A stretch of 64,000 nucleotides of DNA, from positions 372,936-436,935 of the forward strand of contig JANUBW010000006.1 of assembly GCA_024809215.1 (NCBI GenBank), read 5' to 3'. Numbering within the stretch: position 1 is the first letter of the stretch; each line of letters starts with the position of its first letter. The translations under genes were made by a program, and so were the position numbers. The notes beneath the pieces are model-generated. The model saw nothing but the letters and a program-made list of their open reading frames with translations, was not told the origin of the DNA and ran no database searches. Positions 1 to 8,227 of the stretch are shown here, piece by piece. This stretch comes from Niastella sp. OAS944 (lineage in GTDB: Bacteria; Bacteroidota; Bacteroidia; Chitinophagales; Chitinophagaceae).

Positions 1-33
1 GCGTTTCATAATTCTTAATGTCTTTGTTAATGG

Positions 34-3000
34 CTAAAAGGTTACGTTCACACCGGCAGTGAATGTGCGGCTTTTAGGGAACGCTGAATAATCGACACCG
101 GGCACCAGCTGGTTATAACCACTGTTGCGGGTGGTGCTTACTTCGGGATCGTACCCACTGTAATTCGTCCACACAAATGCGTTGTATACAGTTGCATACA
201 CCCTGAATTTGGTGAGGTAAAATTTGGAGATCAAATTTTTAGGAAGCGAGTAGCCCAATGTAAGCGTATTCAGGCGCAGGAAGGAGCCGTCTTCCACTGC
301 CCATGAGTGAAAGTATGGTGAGGTACCGCCCATTGAGAACGGCGACCATATTTTGGGGTTGGGGTTTAATGCTGCCAGTTCCTTCAGGTCGGTTACCAGA
401 GCCCCGCTTTCGTTTATATAATGAAAGCGATTGTTATAGTTAACTGTATTCAACATATTGGCGAAGGAGTTGCGGTAATACATGTTGAATGAGATGCGCC
501 CGGTATTATAGATCTGGTTACCGTAAACCCAATTAAAAAAGGCCGCGAGGTCAAAACCCTTATACGTTACATTGAAGCCGAAACCGCCTGTTGCTTTAGG
601 CAGTGCACGGCCAATTACAGTGCGGTCATCTGCTGTAATGGTGCCGCTTGAGTCGAGGTCTTTTAATTTAAGCACACCTGGCCGCAGGCTGATACCTCCA
701 AGGTCCTGACCGTGCACGCCATCGGCAAGTATGTATTTTTTGGTAGCTGCATCATAACCGGTAAAATCGTCAACGGTATACATGCCTTCGGTCACATAGC
801 CATACATTAACCCAATAGTTTGGCCGCGGTACAAACGGTAATCGTCAATTGTTTTAAGATCGGTGCCGGCCCAGTTTGAATTGAACGTACGTTCATCAAC
901 GCCATCGAGCTTATCGATGCGGGCGCGGTTAACACCAATATTGAAGTTGAAGCTGATGGTAAGATCGGCTTTATTGATGATGTCGGCATTCAACCCCAAT
1001 TCAATACCCCTGTTTGAGGTTTGCCCAATATTGCGTTGTTGGGTGCTGAAACCGGAGGTGGGTGGAATGGCCGATTGTACCAGCAGGTCTTTGGTGGTGT
1101 TATGATAAAAATCGAGCGTACCGGCTATGCGATTATTTAATAAACCAAAATCCAAACCGATGTTACGGGTAATAGTAGTTTCCCATTTTACTTCGGGATT
1201 GGTTAGCTGTGTGCTGGCAAATGTATAATATGGGTTAAGTGTTTCGCCTGCGCCATAGGGCCGCGATTGTTCAGGCTTGAATAACATGCGCCATTGATCG
1301 GAACTGATATTGTTATTACCAACAGAACCGTAACTGGCCCTTAGCTTCAGGTCGGTGATAAATGGCAGCTTGGTCATGAACTCTTCTGAAGAAATACGCC
1401 AGGCAAAAGAAGCGGCAGGGAACAGCCCCCATTGTTTGCCGGGTGCAAACTGGGTGCTTCCATCGTACCGCCCGGTAAGGTTAAAAATATATTTATCGTT
1501 GTACTGGTAAATGACCCGGCCAAAAAAGGAAGCTGTTTTCTCCGGTGCAATATCTGTGGTTGTATGAATGTCGGTAGTGCCAAAGCCCATGGTAGCAAAC
1601 AGCTTTTCGGGAGTAACATCTACGTTGAAATATTTTGCACGATTATATTCTTCAAAACCTTTGCCTCTTGCCAGCATTTCCTGACCAACCAAAAAGGTGA
1701 AATCGTGTACAAGGTTTTTATTGAAACGATAGTTTAACGTGTTGGTTAAACGATAGTCGCGCAGTTTGGTTTGGTTAATTTCTCCCATTGGCAAATTCAT
1801 GCCTTCGTTCCTTGCAGTACTGGTTAAGGGACCATAGTAACGGCGGGTTTCGTTGAATGATAAGCCCAAGCTGTATTCAGAACGGAATGTAAGGTTGCGC
1901 AGAATGCTCCAGGTAGCGCCTGCATTAAAGTTGAACTGGCGATTGATCTTTCTGCGATAATCCTGTTGCGTAAGCTGAACGGGATTTATCATATTGGCGA
2001 GGAACTGTTCATATTCTTCACTGGCGCCCTGATCGAGAATGATCATATCGGCAATGCCGTTTACCGGGCGGGTGGTTATACCATCGCCAACACGAAAGTT
2101 GGCGCTGCCTGCAGAGCCGGCGCCATTGGTAATGGGGTGGGTGTACCTGATAGCGGCATCGATCTTTATTGATTGTGATACCTCGTGATTTAGTTTGAAG
2201 TTTATATAGTTGCGGGTATAGCTGTTGGTTGGAATAAGCCCTGCTTCTTTATTGTTGGTAAAATTGAGTGCGAATTTTGTTTTATCGGTTCCGCCGGTTA
2301 AGCTGATATTGTGTTGTTGCGACCAGGCGGGGGAGCCATACAATTCATTCTGCCAGTCGGTACCCTTTGTATACTTGTACAGGTCAAGGTCTTCGTACAC
2401 CCCAAAGTATTTGGCAAAGTTGTCTACACTGCTTTGTCCCTGAATTCTGGCATATTCATATTGGGCCAGCACAAATTCGTAAGGCGACAAAACCGCCAGT
2501 TTACGCGGTAATTGGCGTGCCTGCATAAACCCGTTGTAGGAAATGGTTGATTTGCCGCCTTTGGCGCTTTTTGTTGTTACAATAACAACGCCATTTGCAG
2601 CGGCTGCGCCGTAAATGGCGGCGGTAGCGGCGTCTTTCAAAATGTCGATGCTGGCAATATCGGAAGGTGCAATATCATTTATGTTACTTACCCTAAAGCC
2701 ATCAACAATATACAGGGGATCATTGCTGCCGGTAATGGAGCCGCCACCGCGAACGCGGATCACGATGTCGGCGCCTGGTTGCCCGTCAACAGTGGTAACC
2801 TGTACGCCAGGCAGGCGGCCGGTAATGGCTTCGGCAGCACTGGCTACGGGTATCTTTTCCAGTTGTGCCCCACTGATAGAAGAAACGGTACCGGTAAGAT
2901 CTTTGCGGCGTACGCTTTGGTACCCGATCACCACCACTTCATCCATGTTCTTGTTGAGTTGTTGCAGCACAATGCTCACCTGGCTGGTGCTTAAGGCTAT

Positions 3001-3609
3001 TTCTCTTGTTTGATATCCGATATAAGAAACAATAAGCGTGGCATTGGCTTTGGAAACAGAGAGGCTGAAGCTGCCATCTTCTTTACTCAGGGTTTTAGCT
3101 TCGGTACCTTTTTCTGCAATACTGGCGCCTGATAAAGGCGCATTGTTATTGTCTGTGATCTTTCCGCTTACAGTAACTTCGTCAACAGTAAGTTGCTTTT
3201 CAGTTGGGTGTGGGGGCGGGGGCTGCGTTTTTTCTGATACCACTATTGTTTTTTCAACAATGGAATAGCTGAAGGGCAACTGTGAAAAACAAATGGAAAG
3301 TGTTTTGTCGAGCGAAGAGTTGGTGGTAACAACGGTTACCTTTTTTGCATTGTTCAGCAGCCCATCAACATAAAAGAACACATAGCCGGTTTGCCTGGTA
3401 ATTTCTTTAAATACCTTTTCAACAGGGGCATTCTTTTCGTTTAGTGTTATGCCCTGGGCAAAACCGTTGGCAGTGGTATGCAGGCAAACAACCGTAAGCA
3501 AAGCAATAGTTAGTTTCATTACTCTTACAAGTTTAGCACCGCCATGGCAGTAAATGGCGGCTGGAAAGCATCGTTTGAACGATGCTTTGCCAAAAGCAAT
3601 CATTAGCAT
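34..3609 (-). CDS. SusC/RagA-type TonB-dependent outer membrane receptor with STN domain
   Basis: This 1191-residue protein is a SusC-family outer membrane pore that imports a glycan or peptide captured by a SusD partner, powered by TonB. After a hydrophobic signal segment (about residues 31-52, ending GFAQ) comes an STN domain (about 53-123), then a carboxypeptidase-like beta-sandwich (about 147-225, with GKITDNNNAPLSGASI), the plug (about 235-350, with IRVRGGGSITGSNDPLYIVD) and a 22-strand-type barrel ending in an aromatic-rich TAGVNVTF. The first ATG gives a 30-residue preamble before MKLTIALL; the internal Met31 (about 3519) is a possible start. It follows FecR and an ECF sigma gene on the same strand, and the STN domain is what such receptors use to signal to FecR. 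The SusD partner is not visible and would lie left of the window. Substrate cannot be told from sequence. Confidence 0.95.
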   Translation of the reverse strand: MLMIAFGKASFKRCFPAAIYCHGGAKLVRVMKLTIALLTVVCLHTTANGFAQGITLNEKNAPVEKVFKEITRQTGYVFFYVDGLLNNAKKVTVVTTNSSLDKTLSICFSQLPFSYSIVEKTIVVSEKTQPPPPHPTEKQLTVDEVTVSGKITDNNNAPLSGASIAEKGTEAKTLSKEDGSFSLSVSKANATLIVSYIGYQTREIALSTSQVSIVLQQLNKNMDEVVVIGYQSVRRKDLTGTVSSISGAQLEKIPVASAAEAITGRLPGVQVTTVDGQPGADIVIRVRGGGSITGSNDPLYIVDGFRVSNINDIAPSDIASIDILKDAATAAIYGAAAANGVVIVTTKSAKGGKSTISYNGFMQARQLPRKLAVLSPYEFVLAQYEYARIQGQSSVDNFAKYFGVYEDLDLYKYTKGTDWQNELYGSPAWSQQHNISLTGGTDKTKFALNFTNNKEAGLIPTNSYTRNYINFKLNHEVSQSIKIDAAIRYTHPITNGAGSAGSANFRVGDGITTRPVNGIADMIILDQGASEEYEQFLANMINPVQLTQQDYRRKINRQFNFNAGATWSILRNLTFRSEYSLGLSFNETRRYYGPLTSTARNEGMNLPMGEINQTKLRDYRLTNTLNYRFNKNLVHDFTFLVGQEMLARGKGFEEYNRAKYFNVDVTPEKLFATMGFGTTDIHTTTDIAPEKTASFFGRVIYQYNDKYIFNLTGRYDGSTQFAPGKQWGLFPAASFAWRISSEEFMTKLPFITDLKLRASYGSVGNNNISSDQWRMLFKPEQSRPYGAGETLNPYYTFASTQLTNPEVKWETTITRNIGLDFGLLNNRIAGTLDFYHNTTKDLLVQSAIPPTSGFSTQQRNIGQTSNRGIELGLNADIINKADLTISFNFNIGVNRARIDKLDGVDERTFNSNWAGTDLKTIDDYRLYRGQTIGLMYGYVTEGMYTVDDFTGYDAATKKYILADGVHGQDLGGISLRPGVLKLKDLDSSGTITADDRTVIGRALPKATGGFGFNVTYKGFDLAAFFNWVYGNQIYNTGRISFNMYYRNSFANMLNTVNYNNRFHYINESGALVTDLKELAALNPNPKIWSPFSMGGTSPYFHSWAVEDGSFLRLNTLTLGYSLPKNLISKFYLTKFRVYATVYNAFVWTNYSGYDPEVSTTRNSGYNQLVPGVDYSAFPKSRTFTAGVNVTF

Positions 3610-3722
3610 AATTTTGGTCCTCTTTGGGTTGAAAAATTGTAGTGTTACTTTTTATTGACTCAGGAATCCGCCGGAGGTGTCGCAACCACTTCCGGTTTTT
3701 ATTTATACATATTTTATATTTG

Positions 3723-4955
3723 TTATTGCTTAACGATAATCGTCTTACCGTTTATTTCAAACTTCACTTTACCTGTTAATTCAAGTATTTTCAGCAACTG
3801 TTCTGCGTTGGCGCTTCGTGAAATTTGTCCCGAGAACCGTTCGGGAATAGTTCCTTTATAAACAAACTGCACATCGTACCACCGTGCTGCCTGTCGTAAT
3901 ACCGTTTCCAGGTCGGCGGCTTTGAATTGGAATAAGCCGTTCTTCCAGGCCATTACCTGTTCTACGTCAGCGTCGGCAATCTTGAATCGTGAATCGGCAA
4001 TTAATACAGCTTGCTTACCAGGTGTGAGGACAACGGTATTATTGCCGATTGCTCCCGCTTTGAGGCGGGACCGATTCACGACTTTTACACTTCCCTCTAA
4101 TAAGGTTGTACGTATGGCAGTTTCATCTGTATAACTATTAATATTAAAATGGGTTCCCAGTACTTCTACCTCCATGTTATTTACCTGCACATGAAAGGGC
4201 ATCGACGCATTTTTCGCTACTTCAAAATACCCTTCACCCGTTAACTCAACTCTTCTTTCTTTACCGGTAAAGGCAGTAGGGTATCGCAGGCTCGATGATG
4301 CATTCAGCCATACTTTAGTGCCATCTGCCAGTACCAGCTGGTATTGCCCGCCGCGCGGTGTGGCAATTGTATTGTAAGCAAGTGGTGAATGGTGACTGGT
4401 GAGTGGGGCGCCCGCACTTTGGGCAGCCACATCATATACCAGCTCACCATTCTTCGTTTTTATAACCTGCGAATTTCCCTGTTGCGCAAGGGCGCCATTG
4501 GCGGCGCTGTCGAGAACGATCTCGCTGCCATCGCTCAGTTTCAATATTGCTTTATTACCCCCTGGGGTTATTGCGTTTTTGTCGTTTATCGGTTTTGCAT
4601 GTACTATTTCGTTTTGTACTGGCTTTTTAGCCGTGAGCCACCACCAGGCCACACCACAAAAACCAATAAACAATACCGATGCAACTGCCAGCCGCCTTGT
4701 GAGGCGAATAACTTTTGCGCGCTTTTCTTTTTCTGCCTGTATACCGGATTGTAAATTTTGCTGAATAGCTGCCAGTAAAGTATTATCTGGTTCGCTTTCG
4801 TATTGGTGTTCGTACAGTTCCTGATCGATAATGGCTGCGAGTTGCTTTGTATGTTCAGGATCGTTCAACAATTCGTAAAACCGGTCTCTTTCCTGTTCTG
4901 TAAGCCGGCCTGTGAGGTACTTATCTAATAATTCCTGAAAATTGTTAGTCTGCAT
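3723..4955 (-). CDS. FecR-family anti-sigma factor (with unusual in-frame repeat insertions)
   Basis: This 410-residue inner membrane anti-sigma factor receives the signal from the STN-SusC receptor downstream and controls the ECF sigma factor encoded just upstream. A cytoplasmic N-terminal part (1-85) is followed by one membrane helix (about 87-107, VLFIGFCGVAWWWL), a periplasmic FecR domain (core TPRGGQYQLVLADGTKVWLN and FHVQVNNMEVEVLGTHFNIN) and a C-terminal DUF4974-like domain ending EINGKTIIVKQ. Oddities: three stretches look like low-complexity spacer DNA kept in frame, namely coding for SAGAPLTSHHSPLAYN (about 4380-4412), NRSRLKAGAIGN (about 4041-4082) and IADSRFKIADAD (about 3972-4002). 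The last two are partly complementary to each other. The other FecR in this window (41285) lacks them. Confidence 0.93.
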   Translation of the reverse strand: MQTNNFQELLDKYLTGRLTEQERDRFYELLNDPEHTKQLAAIIDQELYEHQYESEPDNTLLAAIQQNLQSGIQAEKEKRAKVIRLTRRLAVASVLFIGFCGVAWWWLTAKKPVQNEIVHAKPINDKNAITPGGNKAILKLSDGSEIVLDSAANGALAQQGNSQVIKTKNGELVYDVAAQSAGAPLTSHHSPLAYNTIATPRGGQYQLVLADGTKVWLNASSSLRYPTAFTGKERRVELTGEGYFEVAKNASMPFHVQVNNMEVEVLGTHFNINSYTDETAIRTTLLEGSVKVVNRSRLKAGAIGNNTVVLTPGKQAVLIADSRFKIADADVEQVMAWKNGLFQFKAADLETVLRQAARWYDVQFVYKGTIPERFSGQISRSANAEQLLKILELTGKVKFEINGKTIIVKQ

Positions 4956-5037
4956 ACATAATTGGTTCTTTTCTTAAAGCAGCATCATCTTTCGTACTAT
5001 TGAAGACGCATGCCAGAGAAATAAGGGGACAAGGGTT

Positions 5038-5634
5038 TTAAAATATTTTTTGTGCCCACCGGTACAGGATGAGGAATAGGATAGTTATATCGGAATGGGT
5101 AGTGATATAATGCCTTAGGAAATTGAGCGCCCTGACAATATTCTTTTTCACGGCTTCTTTGGACACCTGCATACTGGCTGCTATTTCTTCATGCGAAAGT
5201 TCCTGATCGCGGCTCAACAGGTAAGCTTTCTTTTGTTGTTGGGGCAATAGGTTTATGGCCCGGGCAATTAATGCAGCCAGGTTCTTTTGCGCCAGCGTTC
5301 TGTCGGGCAGGTAATTCTTTTCTTCCAGCTCAAGGTCATCGGTATCGAGGGGGAAATGGCGTTTTTTTCGCAAGGCGCTTATAATATGGTTACGCGCAAT
5401 GATGAACAGGTAAGAATCGAAATTTTCAACGGCAGGTAGTTTTTTACGGTTCTGCCATATCTTTAAAAATACTTCCTGAACAATATCCTGGGCCTGGGCA
5501 GAAACCTTTACATAGGTGAGGGCCTGCAGGTATATGTTATTCCACTTACGTTCAACCAGCACGGTAAAAGCACTTTCATTGCCCTCAGCAACCTGTAGCA
5601 ACAACAGTCTTTCATCCTGTGCGTTTACATTCAT
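5038..5634 (-). CDS. ECF RNA polymerase sigma factor (sigma-70 family)
   Basis: This 198-residue ECF sigma factor carries region 2 (about residues 24-92, with DIVQEVFLKIWQNR and DSYLFIIARNHIISALRKK) and region 4 helix-turn-helix (about 128-175, LPQQQKKAYLLSRDQELSHE then IAASMQVSKEAVKKNIVRAL). It is the first gene of a sigma-FecR-SusC cluster, 82 bases upstream of FecR, and by family precedent it would drive the SusC operon once released by FecR. The C-terminal 20 residues (ITILFLILYRWAQKIF) are hydrophobic, a common feature of Bacteroidota FecI-like sigmas whose role is unclear. Target promoters are not identifiable here. Confidence 0.95.
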   Translation of the reverse strand: MNVNAQDERLLLLQVAEGNESAFTVLVERKWNNIYLQALTYVKVSAQAQDIVQEVFLKIWQNRKKLPAVENFDSYLFIIARNHIISALRKKRHFPLDTDDLELEEKNYLPDRTLAQKNLAALIARAINLLPQQQKKAYLLSRDQELSHEEIAASMQVSKEAVKKNIVRALNFLRHYITTHSDITILFLILYRWAQKIF

Positions 5635-5946
5635 ACCGCCAACCGTTTTATGATCTTTTTGGTTAATCTATAAAGAAATGTAAGCAAAAATTAAACAATT
5701 GGTTAATAACCATAACACCAAACGCGGAAAAATTACCGGGAACGTTTGCGTTGGCAGCTAGTGGCTAGTGGCAAGTGGCTAGCAGGGCCTTTATGCGAAG
5801 CTCATATGTTATCGCTTGCTTCACTTTATTCCAAAGCCTTACCTACTATTTTTCTTCCGGATTGCCTTTTTCCCTATCAGCTACTCGCCACTTCCCACTT
5901 GCCTCAATGCGATTTGCTGAATTTAGACTACATTCATCATTTATTT
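5635..5946. repeat. Intergenic spacer with inverted low-complexity words
   Basis: The spacer between the divergent sigma and DinB-like genes holds a purine-rich word block at about 5755-5790 (CTAGTGGCTAGTGGCAAGTG) and a roughly complementary block at about 5880-5905 (CTCGCCACTTCCCACTTGCC). Together they can pair imperfectly. An ORF continues through this stretch in the DinB frame, but the encoded residues look like repeat translation, so I read it as non-coding. No clear promoter was recognised. Confidence 0.5.
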
Positions 5947-6450
5947 ATGGAATCCTCAATAAACACATACATCTGGCAACAATTCGGCGCAACCCTCGAT
6001 ATGCTTGAAAATGCCATCACTGCCTGTTCACCTGAACTGTGGAATGAAGGTTCGCGCTTCTGGTACCTGAGCTTTCATACCATTTACTGGACAGATTATT
6101 ACCTCAGTGATCAAACGCCTAAAGAAAGCGACTTTACACCTCCGGCACCATTTACAAAATCTGATTTTGAATATGATGCCATGCCAAACAGGGTGTATGA
6201 GAAAGAAGAGTTGTTACAATACCTGGCTTACGCCCGGCAAAAACTGCGCGATCAGTTAACACGGATATCGCCTGAAGAACTGTTAACAAAACGCTTCATA
6301 AGTGAGTACAAAGAGTTTACCCTTTTTGAATTGCTATTATATAATATGCGCCATGTGCAACATCATACTGCACAACTCAACCTGTTATTGCGGCAAGGTA
6401 TAAATGATGCGCCTAAATGGGTATCGCGCACCGCTATGCCATTGTATTAA
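5947..6450 (+). CDS. DinB/DUF664-like four-helix protein
   Basis: This 167-residue protein resembles the DinB superfamily of small four-helix metal-binding proteins, some of which are thiol transferases; the specific reaction is unknown. Supporting features are a His in the second helix (FWYLSFHTIYWTDYYL) and the C-terminal helix motif MRHVQHHTAQLNLLLRQ, which supply the usual metal-ligand histidines. I start at the ATG at 5947 (MESSINTYIWQQ) instead of the longer frame from 5746, because the upstream 67 codons are made of low-complexity spacer repeats. It stands alone, and its stop overlaps the end of a possible relic on the other strand. DinB fold is likely; function is not known. Confidence 0.75.
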   Translation: MESSINTYIWQQFGATLDMLENAITACSPELWNEGSRFWYLSFHTIYWTDYYLSDQTPKESDFTPPAPFTKSDFEYDAMPNRVYEKEELLQYLAYARQKLRDQLTRISPEELLTKRFISEYKEFTLFELLLYNMRHVQHHTAQLNLLLRQGINDAPKWVSRTAMPLY

Positions 6451-6728
6451 ATCTTCCCCCTTGGCGGATAACCAGCTTGATCTTTCGGCAGCCAGAGTGC
6501 CCGGACAATAGCAGTGGATGCCATCAGGTCGTTTGATGGTCCCAGTGCGGTTATAAATACCGGCGGCGGCCACTTTGGGCCATATGGATTGAATTAGGAT
6601 AATGAGTGGTCTGATGCAAATGCTTACCGCCATGTAAAAATGGTATGGGCTATGCGGGCGAGGGGGATGTGATAGAACTGCTTCTTTTGATGTTGTTTAT
6701 AAATATCAGGAGAGAATGTAGGCTTTAA
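6447..6728 (-). pseudogene. Possible decayed gene fragment
   Basis: Read on the minus strand this segment encodes protein-like text from about 6728 (LKPTFSPDIYKQHQKK) to a stop at 6447-6449 (end ALWLPKDQAGYPPRGKI), interrupted by in-frame stops at 6624-6626 and 6594-6596. The plus strand of part of the same stretch (about 6476-6670) also reads protein-like (FDGPSAVINTGGGHFGPYGL, one stop), so the sense strand is not certain. No family is recognised. It may be the 3' end of a lost gene. Confidence 0.3.
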
Positions 6729-6734
6729 GAGTAT

Positions 6735-6790
6735 GAAGTAAGAAGTATGAGGTAGGAAATTCGGGGTTCTTACTTCATACTTCTTACTTC
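6735..6790 (-). terminator. Low-complexity inverted repeat, probable terminator of the MBL-fold gene
   Basis: Arms at 6735-6757 and 6768-6790 are complementary with few mismatches (core GAAGTAAGAAGTATGA against TCATACTTCTTACTTC) around a 10-base loop. The hairpin sits directly after the stop codon of the minus-strand metallo-beta-lactamase-fold gene (6798). There is no long U tract, so a role in 3' end formation or stability is inference. Confidence 0.45.
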
Positions 6791-6797
6791 TCAATTT

Positions 6798-7664
6798 TTA
6801 TTGCTGATCTTTTAGTTTCTTATAGTCGGTTTCTCGTTCTTTTATTATGGTATCATAATCGCTTCGGCCGGCAAATGCTTCGGGATTATAGGCATCCCCT
6901 GCTTTTCTTTTATTGTGCATATCGAACTGGCTGGCATGGGAAGCCACCCACAGATCGAATTGTACTTTTTTCATCGATTCAAGTGTATAGGCAAAGTCTT
7001 TACCGATCTCGGGATAACCGGGCATGCCGCTTAGTTTTGTACCTCCTAAAATGGTAGGGATATTTGCAATCAGTACAGTGTAACTTCTCTTTTCATCTTT
7101 TACGGTTACCAGGTAACTGCACGAACCTTTGGTGTGGCCGGGGTGATGTAACAACTCAAGTTTGGTTCCACCCAAACCAATGGTGTCATGGTCTTTTAAT
7201 AATTTATCGGGTTTTACCGGCAGGTACAATGGCCCTTTGCCGCCCATATAGTAATCGGAATTACCGCCATCTTCCAGTGCTTTAGCATCTTTTTCATCTA
7301 CCATCATTTTGGCGCCGGTTTGTTTTTTTATATCGGCCATTCCGGCAACATGATCAAAATGCGCCTGGGTGGTAAGTAGAATTTTTATATCGGCCATGTT
7401 GAAACCCAGTTGCTGCATGTTCTTTTTGATCATAGGTACCGATTCGGCCAAACCGGTATTGATAAGAATATGCCCTTTGGGCGTAGCCAGTAAATAACAA
7501 CCAAGGTCGTATGTGCCTACATAATACAAATTGCCGGCAATGCGAAAGGGCTGGCACGAATCGCTCCATTCTTTATTATTCATAGGTAATGGGGCCAGTT
7601 TTTGCGCAATTAGCGTAGTATGGGCAACTGCCAGGATCAGTAGAGATATTACAATTTTATTCAT
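6798..7664 (-). CDS. Secreted subclass B3-type metallo-beta-lactamase-fold hydrolase with GOB-like QxHxDH motif
   Basis: This 288-residue protein has a signal peptide (1-20, ending LIAQ) and a complete MBL fold. Zinc ligands visible are Q100-A-H102-F-D104-H105, H177 in HHPGHTKGS and H243 in ASHASQF. Most B3 enzymes have HxHxDH; a Gln in the first position is known from the GOB carbapenemases of Elizabethkingia, another Bacteroidota genus. The spacing and the neighbouring HPGHTKGS match subclass B3, which acts in the periplasm on beta-lactams, but B3-like proteins with other hydrolase activity exist. It is monocistronic, with a hairpin after the stop. Activity against antibiotics is not established by sequence alone. 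Confidence 0.88.
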   Translation of the reverse strand: MNKIVISLLILAVAHTTLIAQKLAPLPMNNKEWSDSCQPFRIAGNLYYVGTYDLGCYLLATPKGHILINTGLAESVPMIKKNMQQLGFNMADIKILLTTQAHFDHVAGMADIKKQTGAKMMVDEKDAKALEDGGNSDYYMGGKGPLYLPVKPDKLLKDHDTIGLGGTKLELLHHPGHTKGSCSYLVTVKDEKRSYTVLIANIPTILGGTKLSGMPGYPEIGKDFAYTLESMKKVQFDLWVASHASQFDMHNKRKAGDAYNPEAFAGRSDYDTIIKERETDYKKLKDQQ

Positions 7665-7782
7665 TATTTGATCAGTGTTTAACCAGACTGTTAAATGGAT
7701 TTGGGGGATAAAAGTAAATGTTAAAATGTAAAAAAGATTATAAAGTGGAAAACGGGCGGCGTATTTTTCTTGTCAATGTATT

Positions 7783-8217
7783 ATGAAAGCAACCAAAATA
7801 TTACTACTTCTGATCTTTACTTGTATGTTCCTTGCTATGAAATGCGAGAAAGATACAACTAACTGCCATCACAACTTGTGGTTAAACAATCAAGCCGAAA
7901 AAGACGTATATGCAGTTGTTAATTTTAACTATCCTGATACCAGCATTCCATTGCAGAATCCAATGGCACACCAAAGAGCCTTTGTTGAGGCCGGGCAGCG
8001 AAAACCAATTTATCACCAGAGTGGATGCCTGGAGAATGCCATTCAGGATTATACGAGGAACTATGAACCCAAGGACACACTAATCATATTTGTTTTTGAT
8101 GCAGCGGAGGTTCAGGCAAACTGGGACCAGGTTCGGCTACAGTATAAGGTATTGAAGCGATTTGATTATAGTATCCATGAATTAAAGAATACTAATTTTT
8201 CTATTGATTTTCCGTAA
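7783..8217 (+). CDS. Hypothetical secreted or lipid-anchored protein
   Basis: This 144-residue protein is not recognised. It begins with a hydrophobic signal-like segment (residues 5-18) ending FLAMKCEKD; the Cys21 resembles a lipoprotein acceptor, although Lys at -1 is a poor lipobox. Four further residues of note are the Cys/His cluster TNCHHN just after the signal and Cys at about 87. It ends 10 bases from the convergent gene at 8228. A periplasmic or surface location is likely; no function is proposed. Confidence 0.7.
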   Translation: MKATKILLLLIFTCMFLAMKCEKDTTNCHHNLWLNNQAEKDVYAVVNFNYPDTSIPLQNPMAHQRAFVEAGQRKPIYHQSGCLENAIQDYTRNYEPKDTLIIFVFDAAEVQANWDQVRLQYKVLKRFDYSIHELKNTNFSIDFP

Positions 8218-8227
8218 TACTTATATA

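Noticed and set aside
2615-3013. Plus-strand frames opposite SusC, SusD and GH2 genes (for example here and at 9560-9877)
   Set aside because: They are antisense shadows of strong family-matching genes, with no independent start context or recognisable domains.
5746-5946. N-terminal extension of the DinB-like gene
   Set aside because: The 67 codons translate inverted low-complexity spacer words; the ATG at 5947 gives a normal family length.
6798-7664. Glyoxalase II or generic MBL hydrolase
   Set aside because: Glyoxalase II has THxHxDH and a different C-terminal region; the signal peptide, QxHxDH and HPGHTKGS fit subclass B3 better.
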